Assembly (NCBI GenBank): GCA_002168225.1
Contig: NHBH01000001.1
Span: 476,188 to 540,187 of the forward strand
Length of the DNA: 64,000 nucleotides
Reading direction: 5' to 3'
Source: Micavibrio sp. TMED2
GTDB taxonomy: Bacteria; Pseudomonadota; Alphaproteobacteria; TMED2
Shown here in pieces: positions 45,401-55,562 of this stretch (its first letter is position 1; each line of letters opens with the position of its first letter). The position numbers were made by a program, and so were the translations under genes. The notes beneath the pieces are model-generated. The model was not told where the DNA came from, did not search any database, and worked only from the letters and a program-made list of their open reading frames with translations.

Positions 45401-47623
45401 ATGACGTCAGATTCCGATAACAAACAGGGTGGCAAGCCAGCCGGCAATAACGGCTCTGACGAATTCGATGACTTCGACGATTTCGACGATTTTGATGATT
45501 TCGACGAGGCTGCCGGGCTGGACCAGTTCGGTGATGATGATGACCCCTTCGCCGATGATGGCGAGATAGATGATGAACTCGAGGAAGTAGCAGCAGAGCT
45601 TGATGCCGAAGTCGATGCCATGGCCGATGATGACGGACCAGCGGCAGAGCCGCATATGGATGATGATTTCGACGATATTTCCGATGAAATCGCCGATGAC
45701 ATGAATGCACCGGCACCGGGCGAGCCTGAGGCTGCCGAACCGGCAGAGCCGCTCGCGGCGAGTGCTGATAACGATGATAGCGGTGACGATTTCGAGTCTG
45801 ATGATTTCGAGGCTGATGACTTTGCCGCTGAGCCGGTTGCTGCAGCAGATGCAGATGATGGATCAGATGACGATGCCGGGTCAGATGATGATTTCGAGAC
45901 TGACGAATTTGACGCCGATGAGTTTACGGCAGGCGCGGATGCCGATGCGGTATCGGGCACAGAGGCTGCCGACGATGATCATGATGATGAATTCGCGGCA
46001 GAGACTGACGATTTCGAAACGGCGGATGCCGCATTGGATAATGAGGTTCCGGCAGCAGCGGTTGATGAGCCGGAGCCTGTAACCCCTGACATCGACATTG
46101 AACCTGAAGCCGAGATTGAGGCCGCGGTTGAACAGGCAGCAGCGCCAGAAGCGTCGGCTGATAATGATCTGGATGCGATGCTCAGCGCCAAATCATCGCG
46201 AACCGATGGTTTTGATGATTTTGAAGAACCGGTACCGACACCGGCAGATGTGCCTGATGATATGGCCGCATCTGCGGATATGTCAGGTTTTGATAGCGGC
46301 GATAGTGCTGGGGATGATGATGATCTGATGCCGAGCAGTGATGCCGTTGCCGGTCTTGGTGATGATGATGGCATCAGCCCGTCTGAAACTACCGCTGACA
46401 TAGCTGCGGAACCAGTTGTCGAGCAGGAAGCCGACGATGACGACATGGTCGCGGCCTCTGCAGATGCGGAGCCGGTGGATCTTGGTGATCAGGATGACGA
46501 CGAGTTTGCCACGGCCGGTGCTGTGGCTGGTGCTGCAGCTGCTGCGGCTGTCATGGTTGATGAAACCGCCCGAGACTTTGATGACGAGGATGATGAAGAC
46601 GAGGCCCCACCGCCGCCACCGCGCGCAAAGAAGAAAAAGCGTCAACGTGGACCGGGTGTACCGCTGATCGACATTGGTGAAGGCGGTTTCCACAAGCTCG
46701 CCGAGGCCTATCCAAAGCGGCTGCGGGCCGTTCATGACCTGGCTGTCCGCAAGCTGACCGAGAAGGGGCTGAAATTTGTCGATGGTGCCTGCAAGAAGTG
46801 GGCTGACAAGGCATCCGTACCCTATCGTCTGGAGATTGACGGTGTTTCCACGGCCCTGCAGGGCGATCCCGGCACCTATGTTATCAATCTGGCCTTTGAG
46901 ATGGCCTGCACAACCGGCGCGGTCGAGGACCCCGAGGGCGGCAGCCGTCTGCTGCATACACTCGACTGGAAACTGGACGGACTTGGCCGACTTGCCGTTG
47001 CTGCTCGCCGACATGCGCCAGCCGGTATGTGGGTCAATGTCACCTGGCCCGGCTATGTCGGGTGTCTGCAGGGCGTGGCACCCGGACGGTTTGCCGCTGC
47101 CATCAACCATGCGCCGATCAATGGCAAGGGCCCTGGCTATCTCGCCTGGCCGATGAGCAAGCTGAAATGGTGGGGACAGAAGGGCGTGCCGCCGGGCCTG
47201 CTGTTGCGCAAGGTCTTTGATGAATGTGAGGACTTTGATTCTGCGGTTGAAATGATCGAGCGGACCCCGATTGCCTATCCGGCCATCTTCTCGGTTCTCG
47301 GCACGCAGGAGGGTGAGTTTTCGATCATTGAACGGACCGAAAATTCCAAGAGCACGCAAAAACGCGCGCCCGCTGTTACCAACCACTGGTTGAACAATGA
47401 GTTCCGCGGCACGGTTATGGCCTATCAGAGCAATGAGCGTCTGGTCGCCATGAAGAGTCGGATCAACAAGGGGATCGATGCCGATGAATGGCTGGTCCAC
47501 CCGATCCTCAACCCCGAAACCCGGCTTGCGGTTGATCTGAACCCGACAACCGGACGGATGCGCATTCGCGGGTATCAGGGGCTGCAGCCGACCACCAGTC
47601 TGCTCGATATCTACGCCGACTGA
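45401..47623 (+). CDS. Ntn-hydrolase-like protein with a ~400-residue acidic disordered N-terminus
   Basis: 740 residues. Residues 1-405 are extremely rich in Asp, Glu and Ala with almost no Lys or Arg, opening with a tandem F-D-D repeat (residues 23-37), so they are surely disordered. A basic switch (AKKKKRQRG, about 408-416) leads to a folded domain of about 325 residues. It has MACTTGAVEDPEGG (Cys503), LLHTLDW, GVAPGRFAAAINHAP and TNHW, which fits C45/acid-ceramidase-type Ntn hydrolases, where the Cys becomes the new N-terminus after self-cleavage. If so, residues 1-502 would be released. No signal peptide or membrane helix. Substrate unknown; an amide or acyl bond is likely. Confidence 0.6.
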   Translation: MTSDSDNKQGGKPAGNNGSDEFDDFDDFDDFDDFDEAAGLDQFGDDDDPFADDGEIDDELEEVAAELDAEVDAMADDDGPAAEPHMDDDFDDISDEIADDMNAPAPGEPEAAEPAEPLAASADNDDSGDDFESDDFEADDFAAEPVAAADADDGSDDDAGSDDDFETDEFDADEFTAGADADAVSGTEAADDDHDDEFAAETDDFETADAALDNEVPAAAVDEPEPVTPDIDIEPEAEIEAAVEQAAAPEASADNDLDAMLSAKSSRTDGFDDFEEPVPTPADVPDDMAASADMSGFDSGDSAGDDDDLMPSSDAVAGLGDDDGISPSETTADIAAEPVVEQEADDDDMVAASADAEPVDLGDQDDDEFATAGAVAGAAAAAAVMVDETARDFDDEDDEDEAPPPPPRAKKKKRQRGPGVPLIDIGEGGFHKLAEAYPKRLRAVHDLAVRKLTEKGLKFVDGACKKWADKASVPYRLEIDGVSTALQGDPGTYVINLAFEMACTTGAVEDPEGGSRLLHTLDWKLDGLGRLAVAARRHAPAGMWVNVTWPGYVGCLQGVAPGRFAAAINHAPINGKGPGYLAWPMSKLKWWGQKGVPPGLLLRKVFDECEDFDSAVEMIERTPIAYPAIFSVLGTQEGEFSIIERTENSKSTQKRAPAVTNHWLNNEFRGTVMAYQSNERLVAMKSRINKGIDADEWLVHPILNPETRLAVDLNPTTGRMRIRGYQGLQPTTSLLDIYAD

Positions 47624-47867
47624 TCAGTTTACGGCATAACTGCCATGTAAATTGAGCGTGGAGCCTGCGCTCGACGCTTTCTGCCTGCTGGGCTAACAGG
47701 AGGCTGTGGCAGTTGTCATCGCGCGACGGGTATATTTTACGAAAAAAAGCTGTCGGCTTTCGTTAAAGCGTATCAATATCTGCATACGCAACTGTTCGGG
47801 CAATGGACTTTGCTGTCAGGCAAACACGAGGCTGCACATCGGGGCAGCAAATTGGGGATGAGAAATA

Positions 47868-49883
47868 ATGTCAGATCTGCGCAACCGCATTGAACCAACC
47901 TTTGGTGATGAGTCAGCCAACAAGAGCACCATCACCGAGGACATGAATGTCTTTCCGGGCGGTGAACGCCGGGTGCCAATGACCGAACGTCCATTCATGC
48001 GCTTTTTGCAAGCCATCAAGCCAAAGCTGGTTCGCTGGGATGACCGTGTGATCAAGGCTCGGGAAGATCTTGAGGCACTTGAGGAAGAGCAGGTCGAACA
48101 GGCCGGGCTGGCCGCTGATGCTGCCTATGACGAAGCGATTAAGGAGCCGAAACAGAAGCTCGATGAGGCGCAGGCTGCTTTCGATGCTGCCAAGGCTGAT
48201 TCACGGCAAGCGCGCAAACTTGCCAAGCAGGCTTATGACGAAGCTTACAGCGTTGCCCTCGACGACACCGTTGAGAACGAGCGCGCCCGTCTCCAGCAGG
48301 CGCTGCGCGACGCGCAGGAAGCCGCAAAAGACAACAAAGGCGTTGGCAAAAAGGCCGGTGCCGATCTTGCTGCCGAGACCGAGGGGCTCGAGGGTGATGA
48401 TCTGCGTGAAAAACTGAAAGCACGCCGTGAAGCAATGCAGGCCGAGCTGAAGTCGAAATCCGCTGCCGTTATCAAGGCCGAGAACGAGTTGCAGGAATTT
48501 GAGGACGAGCACGCTCAGGACATCACCTTTGCCGAGCAGTTCGCCAAAGCCAAGGCCGAGGAAAAGCGCAAGGCAATCGCCGATGCCCGCAGCAAGGCCC
48601 AGGACGAACTGACCAGTGCCAAGCAGACATTCAAGACTGCCGAAGCAGATGCCGTGACGACTGCCGCAGAGGCAGGCCGGGCCAAGGCGGCTGAATATGA
48701 TGCCTCTATTGCCAGCCTTTCCGACTCTGTCGATACGGTTAAGGAAATCGTCGCAGATGAAATGAAGGCCGAAACGGCTGCTGCTATCGAAGGCGTCAAG
48801 GCACCTGTTGCCGAGTGGTTCAGCATGAAACTGAGCCAGACCGCTCAACTCGCCGAGCGGGCTGTCAATGCCGCCAAGGGTGCGGTTGTTGGCATCGTTC
48901 GCGGTGCTGTTGATGGCGCTCTGGGTGAAACCTATTTCGGTCAGAAGAACAAGGCGGCCCGTGTTGCCAAGGTTTTTGACGAGGCACCGGGCGAAGTCGT
49001 CAACAAGTATGGTGAGTTTGACCGTCAGGCCGCTGCCGACATTCAGGGCAAGCTGCTGGCTGTCGCTGCTGCAGCACCCGACACTGATATTTCGGCAATC
49101 ACCTCCTATCAGGACCTTCACCAGGCGATGCAGGATGTTGGCGTTACCCAGCGCGACCTCTACGCCGCCGGCAAGGCGCTGGATCGCGGTGATATGCCAG
49201 CAGGCTTCCCAAAAACCGGTGATATTGCGCTGCAATTCGGTCTGGTCGACAAGAACACCAGCGAAGCGCTGCTCGCTGCCCGTGCCGGTCAACAGGTGCG
49301 CAAGCTGGCTGACGATATTGATCACTGGGGCCGCGATGGTGCCGAGCCGCAGGATGCCCAATCGGTTATCGACAGCATCCCTGCCGAACCTTATGCACCA
49401 GAGAATTCAAGCTCTGTTCCGGCTGCCATTGAGATTTCTGACAACCGTACCGCAGCCGATGCTGCTGTCGGTCTTGCCAAGGTCGTCAAGGCTATGGCCG
49501 ATATTGATCCGGGCCTGACCAAGAGCCTTGGCTTCAGCCAGATTGCGGCTGATCTGAAAGGCCTCGGCAATGAGGCGATCACCAATGCCCAGAACCATTT
49601 GTCGGTTACCGGCAGCGATGCCGCCCGCGATGTCGGTCGTCTCGCCGACCGCAAGCATAATGGTGTCAATGCGGGTGTTACCAACCGGTTGGAGCAATTC
49701 ATCGCGGTGAACATCCAGACCATGGTCTATGATAACAAGATGACCAAGGAACAGGGCCAGTTGCTTGGCGGCTATGCGTACAGAAAGCTTGGCAAACTTG
49801 GCGAACTGGTGGAAGGTCGTCAGCGCAGAAAAGATATGGCGCGCGGTCCGGAGCAGGCACCAGCCCCGGCACCAACCAACTAG
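47868..49883 (+). CDS. Alanine-rich coiled-coil protein of unknown function
   Basis: 671 residues that I do not recognise. A polar start (1-50) with FPGGERRVP leads to a long charged coiled coil (about 58-310, rich in Ala, Glu, Lys). A glycine/valine stretch (KGAVVGIVRGAVDGALG, 337-353) may be a weak membrane-binding helix. Residues 380-640 are helical and polar, with no repeat I can define. The end is Ala/Pro-rich. GGGGATGAGA before ATG 47868 is its ribosome binding site. It follows the acidic hydrolase gene by 244 bases and precedes a 109-residue gene by 39 bases, so the last two are one transcript. Confidence 0.75.
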   Translation: MSDLRNRIEPTFGDESANKSTITEDMNVFPGGERRVPMTERPFMRFLQAIKPKLVRWDDRVIKAREDLEALEEEQVEQAGLAADAAYDEAIKEPKQKLDEAQAAFDAAKADSRQARKLAKQAYDEAYSVALDDTVENERARLQQALRDAQEAAKDNKGVGKKAGADLAAETEGLEGDDLREKLKARREAMQAELKSKSAAVIKAENELQEFEDEHAQDITFAEQFAKAKAEEKRKAIADARSKAQDELTSAKQTFKTAEADAVTTAAEAGRAKAAEYDASIASLSDSVDTVKEIVADEMKAETAAAIEGVKAPVAEWFSMKLSQTAQLAERAVNAAKGAVVGIVRGAVDGALGETYFGQKNKAARVAKVFDEAPGEVVNKYGEFDRQAAADIQGKLLAVAAAAPDTDISAITSYQDLHQAMQDVGVTQRDLYAAGKALDRGDMPAGFPKTGDIALQFGLVDKNTSEALLAARAGQQVRKLADDIDHWGRDGAEPQDAQSVIDSIPAEPYAPENSSSVPAAIEISDNRTAADAAVGLAKVVKAMADIDPGLTKSLGFSQIAADLKGLGNEAITNAQNHLSVTGSDAARDVGRLADRKHNGVNAGVTNRLEQFIAVNIQTMVYDNKMTKEQGQLLGGYAYRKLGKLGELVEGRQRRKDMARGPEQAPAPAPTN

Positions 49884-49922
49884 ACAGGGCAGATCGGGAA
49901 ACTGGTCTGGAGGCTTTAGACC

Positions 49923-50252
49923 ATGAGCAACGTTTCCAATATCCGTGACGTGATCGATGTCGCTGAACATGACGTTGTCGAAAACAATCGCGGCGAGCTG
50001 ATGCTGGTGCTGGACGGTCAGGAAGAACCGCCCGGCACGACGCCCCGATTGCAACTCTCCGGCAGTCGGAACGAGGCTATCCTGAACCGCGGTTCAGGTC
50101 AGTTGATGCGGATCAGCAAGATCAATCCGGAAGCCATGAAGCGCCTGCGCGAACAGGAAGAGATTATGGTCGCTGAACTGCCCAAGGCATCGAAAAAGGG
50201 TGGTCAGCAGGATGTGCTTCACGCCTATGGCGCCCTGATCGCACAGGACTAG
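49923..50252 (+). CDS. Small protein of unknown function
   Basis: 109 residues, acidic first half and basic tail (KASKKGG). No signal peptide, membrane helix or known motif. GGAGG 9 bases before the ATG is one of the best ribosome binding sites in the window, so translation is likely. It follows the coiled-coil gene by 39 bases and is closed by a strong terminator, so the two probably work together. Confidence 0.75.
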   Translation: MSNVSNIRDVIDVAEHDVVENNRGELMLVLDGQEEPPGTTPRLQLSGSRNEAILNRGSGQLMRISKINPEAMKRLREQEEIMVAELPKASKKGGQQDVLHAYGALIAQD

Positions 50253-50277
50253 CCAAACCATACTGATTACAGACATG

Positions 50278-50315
50278 AAAAAAGCCCCGGTGGATTGCTC
50301 CGCCGGGGCTTTTTC
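50278..50315. terminator. Bidirectional terminator between the small gene and acnA
   Basis: AAAAAGCCCCGG and CCGGGGCTTTTT flank a 12-base loop. A-run and T-run allow it to work for the rightward 109-residue gene and the leftward acnA, whose stop is at 50337. Confidence 0.9.
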
Positions 50316-50336
50316 GTATTCAGGTTTCAGCCGGTT

Positions 50337-53033
50337 TTACGCGGCTGCCTTGGCGATGTTGCGCAGGACATAGTGCAGGATGCCGCCATTGCGGTAGTAC
50401 TCCAGTTCGTCCAGCGTATCGATGCGGCACAGCAGGCTCACATCCTCGCTTGAACCATCGGTGCGATGGATGGTCAGGGTGACATCGCCGCGTGGCTTGA
50501 GGCCGTCGCCGATGCCGTTGACATCGAAGGTTTCGGTGCCGGTCAGTTTCAGGCTGTCGCGGGTGACGCCATCCTTGAACTGCAGTGGCAGCACGCCCAT
50601 GCCGACGAGGTTGGAGCGGTGGATACGCTCGAAGCTCTCGGCGATCACGGCCTTGACGCCGAGCAGGCGGGTGCCTTTGGCAGCCCAGTCACGGGAAGAA
50701 CCGGTGCCGTATTCCTTACCGGCCATGACGATCAGCGGCACATTCTCGGACTTGTAACGCATGGCGGCATCGAAGATCGGCAGCTGGTCACCAGATGGGT
50801 AGTGCTTGGTGTAACCACCCTCAACCCCGTCCAGCATCTCGTTCTTGATGCGGATATTAGCGAAGGTACCGCGGGTCATGATCTTGTCATTACCGCGACG
50901 CGCGCCGTAGGAGTTGAAGTCATGCGGGCGTACCTGATACTCGAGCAGGTATTCACCGGCAGGGCTGTCCTTCTTGATCGAACCGGCCGGTGAGATGTGG
51001 TCGGTGGTGACACTGTCGGCCAGCTTGGCCAGCATGCGTGCACCCTTCACATCGGCAACCGCTTCCGGTTCCGGGCTCATGCCCTGGAAGAACGGCGGGT
51101 TCTGCACATAGGTCGAGCTTTCGTCCCATGAATAGGTCAGACCGCCGCCGACCTTGATCGCCTGCCATTCTTCCGGTCCCTTGAAGACGTCGGAATAACG
51201 CTCGACGAACATGTCGCGGGTCAGGCTCCTGGACATGACTTCCTGAATCTCGGCGGTTGATGGCCAGATGTCTTTCAGGAACACGTCATTGCCGTCGCTG
51301 TCCTGACCGAGCGGGTCATTCATGATGTCGACATTCATGTTGCCGGCGAGGGCATAGGCGACGACCAGTGGTGGTGACGCCAGATAGTTGGCGCGCACAT
51401 CCGGGCTGATCCGGCCTTCAAAGTTGCGGTTCCCGGACAGGACCGAGGTTGCAACCAGATTGCCTTCGCTGATCGCCTTGGAGATCGGCTCGGGCAGTGG
51501 ACCGGAGTTACCGATACAGGTGGTGCAGCCATAACCGACAAGGTTAAAGCCCATGGCGTCGAGATCGTCCTGCAGCTCGGCTTTTGCCAGATAGTCGGTA
51601 ACGACCTGGCTGCCCGGTGCCAGTGAGGTCTTGACCCATGGCTTGACCTTCATGCCCTTGGCGCGGGCATTGCGGGCAACCAGACCGGCGGCGAGCATGA
51701 CGTTCGGGTTGGAGGTGTTGGTGCAGGAAGTGATCGCGGCGATCACCACGTCACCATGACCGATGCTGTAATCGGTACCGGCAACCGGCACTTCCCTGTT
51801 CACATCATCGACCGCGAACTGGCCGTTGAGTTCTTTCTTGAAGGATGCAGCGGCTTCGCTCAGCAGGATACGGTCCTGCGGGCGCTTCGGACCGGCGATT
51901 GACGGTACGACGTCGCCGAGATCGAGTTCGAGGGTATCGGTATAGACCGGCTCCGGTGCACTGGCATCGAGCCACATGCCCTGTTCCTTGGCATAGGCTT
52001 CAACCAGCTTGACCCGTGCTTCGTCACGACCGGTAAAGCGGAGGTAACGCAGGGTTTCGTCATCGATCGGGAAGAAGCCGCAGGTGGCGCCGTATTCAGG
52101 CGCCATGTTGCCGATGGTGGCACGGTCGGCGAGGCTCATCTGCGAGATGCCGGAACCGAAGAACTCGACGAACTTGCCAACCACACCGCGGGCGCGCAGC
52201 ATCTGGGTCACGGTCAGCACGAGGTCGGTAGCGGTGGCACCCTCAGGCAGCTTGCCGGTCAGGCGGAAGCCGATGACTTCCGGGATCAGCATGGAGACCG
52301 GCTGGCCGAGCATGGCAGCCTCGGCCTCGATCCCGCCGACACCCCAGCCGAGAACGGCGAGGCCGTTGACCATAGTGGTGTGGCTGTCGGTACCGACGAG
52401 CGTGTCAGGGTAGGCGCAGTTGGCGGATGGATCAGCCGGATCCTTGCCGGTCCAGACGGTCTGGGCCAGATATTCGAGGTTCACCTGGTGGCAGATACCG
52501 GTGCCCGGTGGCACGACGCGGAAATTGTCGAATGCTTCCTGACCCCAGCGCAGGAACTCATAACGTTCGCCGTTGCGCTCGAACTCACGCTCAACATTGA
52601 GCTGGAAGGCTTTCGCTGAACCGAATTCGTCAACCATGACCGAGTGGTCGATGACGAGGTCAACAGCGGAGAGCGGGTTGATCTGGGTGGCATCACCGCC
52701 CATGCCGACCATCGCATCGCGCATGGCGGCGAGATCGACGACCGCCGGAACGCCGGTGAAATCCTGCATCAGAACCCGGGCCGGGCGATAGGCGATTTCC
52801 TTGGTGCTCTTCTTCTCTTTCAGCCATTCGGCAACCGCAGCCACATCCTCGGCATTGACGGTGCGACCGTCTTCATAGCGGAGCAGGTTCTCAAGCAGCA
52901 CTTTCAGGGTGAAAGGCAGGCGGGAAATATCGCCCAGCTTTTCAGCTGCGGCCTTGAGGCTGTAGTAGCTGTAGGTTTCGCCATCGACCGTCAGTTCACG
53001 GCGGGCATTGTAGGTGGATTTCGTGGCGGCCAA
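50337..53033 (-). CDS. acnA: Aconitate hydratase A
   Basis: 898 residues, the usual AcnA length, converting citrate to isocitrate in the TCA cycle. The three [4Fe-4S] Cys are in TSCTNTSNP and [32 protein letters not shown] and the C-terminal swivel domain with [13 protein letters not shown] are intact. The start is TTG at 53033: AGGAG lies six bases before it and the protein begins as expected, while the next ATG is far inside. A rare start on a highly expressed enzyme may hold its level down. Confidence 0.97.
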   Translation of the reverse strand: MAATKSTYNARRELTVDGETYSYYSLKAAAEKLGDISRLPFTLKVLLENLLRYEDGRTVNAEDVAAVAEWLKEKKSTKEIAYRPARVLMQDFTGVPAVVDLAAMRDAMVGMGGDATQINPLSAVDLVIDHSVMVDEFGSAKAFQLNVEREFERNGERYEFLRWGQEAFDNFRVVPPGTGICHQVNLEYLAQTVWTGKDPADPSANCAYPDTLVGTDSHTTMVNGLAVLGWGVGGIEAEAAMLGQPVSMLIPEVIGFRLTGKLPEGATATDLVLTVTQMLRARGVVGKFVEFFGSGISQMSLADRATIGNMAPEYGATCGFFPIDDETLRYLRFTGRDEARVKLVEAYAKEQGMWLDASAPEPVYTDTLELDLGDVVPSIAGPKRPQDRILLSEAAASFKKELNGQFAVDDVNREVPVAGTDYSIGHGDVVIAAITSCTNTSNPNVMLAAGLVARNARAKGMKVKPWVKTSLAPGSQVVTDYLAKAELQDDLDAMGFNLVGYGCTTCIGNSGPLPEPISKAISEGNLVATSVLSGNRNFEGRISPDVRANYLASPPLVVAYALAGNMNVDIMNDPLGQDSDGNDVFLKDIWPSTAEIQEVMSRSLTRDMFVERYSDVFKGPEEWQAIKVGGGLTYSWDESSTYVQNPPFFQGMSPEPEAVADVKGARMLAKLADSVTTDHISPAGSIKKDSPAGEYLLEYQVRPHDFNSYGARRGNDKIMTRGTFANIRIKNEMLDGVEGGYTKHYPSGDQLPIFDAAMRYKSENVPLIVMAGKEYGTGSSRDWAAKGTRLLGVKAVIAESFERIHRSNLVGMGVLPLQFKDGVTRDSLKLTGTETFDVNGIGDGLKPRGDVTLTIHRTDGSSEDVSLLCRIDTLDELEYYRNGGILHYVLRNIAKAAA

Positions 53034-53587
53034 GGTGGTCTCCTAGAGGTTAGGGCTGGTCCGAGACAGATATATACGCCGACGGCTGATCGGGTGGCTT
53101 GACCGGGGTGGCCATAAATTGCTCATGGCCCGTGCAAGACTGATCGACACCGTCTTTTAGAATCGCTCTAGGGTTTACCCCAGATATGCGTTTGCCGCAA
53201 ACGGCAGTTGCGCAGTTTTGCGCTATAGCGACAAAATTCACTGCGGTGCAGCATAATTTATCAACAAAACCGATGGTTTACCGATTGGCAACTGCCGGAT
53301 GATTACTGTTGTCATCCGCCCCGGATCAACATAGTGTTGCAGGCAAACAAATACGGGCCCGTCAAAAACCGGGTCTGAAAAAGTGCCGCCCGGACCAGCA
53401 AAGCTGGCAATTCAGGGCCGGTATATGGGAAGAACGTTCAGATAAGGGGCCGTGTCGTCGGTTAAGCGCGCACGCGGTAATGCATTGGCGAATTTTTTGT
53501 CTGTCGCGACCTGTTCTCGATTTTTATCCAGACAATATCCTGTTCATTCGAGCACTCGCTCAGTCCTGACCGTTATGGGAGATCACC
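53034..53587. other. 554-base divergent gap upstream of acnA and the ligase operon
   Basis: No convincing gene; a 86-codon frame at 53309-53569 lacks a ribosome binding site. It contains the acnA Shine-Dalgarno (53039-53045), a palindromic CGTTTG-CCG-CAAACG (53189-53203) about 155 bases upstream of acnA that could be an operator, and an AT-rich stretch near 53500-53530 that may carry the promoter of the ligase operon. Confidence 0.5.
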
Positions 53588-55552
53588 ATGCCTGACGGTG
53601 CTGCTGCTATTATCTCAACCGGTATTGATACCTTCCCGAAACTGTTGCTTGAGCATGCCGGCAAGCGCCCGAACGCCATTGCCATGCGGGAAAAGGAATT
53701 CGGCATCTGGCAGTCATGGAGCTGGGCGCAGGCGCTCGACGAAATCCGGTCAATGGCAAACGGTCTCGCTGCCATGGGGTTCAAGCATGGCGACCGGCTG
53801 GCGATCATTGGCGATAACCGCCCGCATCTCTACTGGGCGATGACGGCGGCACAGGCGCTCGGCGGCGTGCCGGTACCGATCTATCAGGACAGTGTGGTCG
53901 AGGAGATGGCCTATATCCTCAACCATGCCGAAGTGCGATTTGCGCTGGTCGAGGATCAGGAGCAGGTGGACAAGCTGCTGGCGATCCGTGAGGACGTGCC
54001 GATCGAGCAGATCATCTATGACGACCCGCGTGGCTTGCGGAACTATACCGAAGAGTTCCTGCAATCGCTGGACAGTGTGCAGGAACGTGGTCGCGCATGG
54101 CATAAGGAAAAGCCCGGTTTCTTTGAGGCCGAGTGCAAGAAGGGGCGCGGCTCCGATGTCTCGATCATGCTCTATACCTCCGGTACCACCGGGCGGCCGA
54201 AAGGCACCATGCTGACCTTCGACAATGTGCTGATCATGTCGAAGAATGCTGCCGAATACGAAAAACTGACGGCGGATGAGGATGTGCTCGCCTATCTGCC
54301 CATGGCCTGGGCCGGGGATCACCTGTTCTCCTATGGCCAGCAATTCGTCACCGGCTTCACGGTCAACTGCCCGGAGAGTGCGGAGACCGTGCTGCTCGAC
54401 CTGCGCGAGCTGGGGCCGACCTATTTCTTCGCCCCGCCGCGGATTTTTGAGAATATCCTGACTACGGTTGCGATCCGGATGGAAGATGCCGGTCGCTTCA
54501 AGCGCTGGCTGTACAAGACCTTCATGGATCATGCCGCGCGGGTCGGTATCGACCTGCTCGAGGGCCGTCCCGTATCCGGCGCTGACCGGTTCAAATACTG
54601 GCTCGGCGAGAGGCTGGTCTATGGCCCGCTGAAAAACGTGCTCGGCTTTACCCGTATCCGTATCGCCTATACCGCCGGGGAAGCGATCGGGCCGGACATC
54701 TTCAACTTCTTCCGCGCGCTCGGGATCAACGTCAAACAGATCTACGGCATGACCGAGGGGGCGGTGTTCGTCACCATTCAGCCATCGGATCAGGTGCGGG
54801 CCGATACGGTCGGTGTGCCGGTTCCCGGCGTCGAGCTGAAAATTGCCGATAACGGTGAGGTGGTGTTCCGCTCGCCCGGGATCTTCAAGGAATATTTCAA
54901 GAATGCCGAGGCGACCGAGGAAGCCAAGGCGGGTGGCTGGTTCCATACCGGCGATGCCGGGGTAATGGAGCCCGATGGCCATTTGAAGATCATCGACCGG
55001 GCAAAGGATGTGGGCAAGCTGACCGACGGCTCGCTGTTCGCGCCGAAATATATCGAGAACAAGCTGAAATTCTTCCCGTTCATCAAGGAAGCGGTGGCGG
55101 TCGGTGACGGCCATGATTATGTGGCCGCGATGATCAATATCGATCTGGAGGCCGCCGGCAACTGGGCTGAGCGCCGCAATATCGCCTATTCCGGCTATAC
55201 CGACCTCGCAGGCCGGAAAGAGATTTACGACCTGATCAAGGACAATGTGGAGCAGGTCAACCGCGACCTCGCCAATGATCCGAACCTGTCGGGCTGTCAG
55301 ATCAAGCGGTTCCTGATCCTGCACAAGGAGCTGGACGCCGATGATGGCGAGCTGACCCGGACCCGCAAGGTGCGGCGCAAGCATGTGGGTGAGAAGTATG
55401 AGCCGCTGATTACCGCGCTCTTCTCCGATGCCAAATCGGCTTATATCGAGACCGAAGTCACCTTCGAGGATGGTCGCAAGGGCATGATCAAGGCCGATCT
55501 GGCGATTGAGGACACTGAAATCGTACTGGCCGGACAGCCGGTGGCAGCATAA
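53588..55552 (+). CDS. AMP-forming acyl-CoA synthetase (long-chain type)
   Basis: 654 residues. It activates a carboxylic acid with ATP to an acyl-AMP, then to acyl-CoA. The P-loop YTSGTTGRPKGTMLTF (about 197-212), YGMTEGAVFV, and FHTGDAGVMEPDGHLKIIDRAKD are canonical. The length and the insert after the P-loop fit the long-chain/very-long-chain FadD-like group, but substrate is not certain. GGGAG before the ATG supports the start. It opens a six-gene-plus operon; livG starts 10 bases after its stop, so the CoA ligase and the importer are made together. Confidence 0.93.
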   Translation: MPDGAAAIISTGIDTFPKLLLEHAGKRPNAIAMREKEFGIWQSWSWAQALDEIRSMANGLAAMGFKHGDRLAIIGDNRPHLYWAMTAAQALGGVPVPIYQDSVVEEMAYILNHAEVRFALVEDQEQVDKLLAIREDVPIEQIIYDDPRGLRNYTEEFLQSLDSVQERGRAWHKEKPGFFEAECKKGRGSDVSIMLYTSGTTGRPKGTMLTFDNVLIMSKNAAEYEKLTADEDVLAYLPMAWAGDHLFSYGQQFVTGFTVNCPESAETVLLDLRELGPTYFFAPPRIFENILTTVAIRMEDAGRFKRWLYKTFMDHAARVGIDLLEGRPVSGADRFKYWLGERLVYGPLKNVLGFTRIRIAYTAGEAIGPDIFNFFRALGINVKQIYGMTEGAVFVTIQPSDQVRADTVGVPVPGVELKIADNGEVVFRSPGIFKEYFKNAEATEEAKAGGWFHTGDAGVMEPDGHLKIIDRAKDVGKLTDGSLFAPKYIENKLKFFPFIKEAVAVGDGHDYVAAMINIDLEAAGNWAERRNIAYSGYTDLAGRKEIYDLIKDNVEQVNRDLANDPNLSGCQIKRFLILHKELDADDGELTRTRKVRRKHVGEKYEPLITALFSDAKSAYIETEVTFEDGRKGMIKADLAIEDTEIVLAGQPVAA

Positions 55553-55562
55553 GGGAGGGGTA

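Noticed and set aside
45467-45515. Nine-base tandem repeat (F-D-D) as a phase-variable tract or CRISPR-like repeat
   Set aside because: Units vary at third positions and lie in frame in a gene, so it is a protein repeat, not a slippage tract or array.
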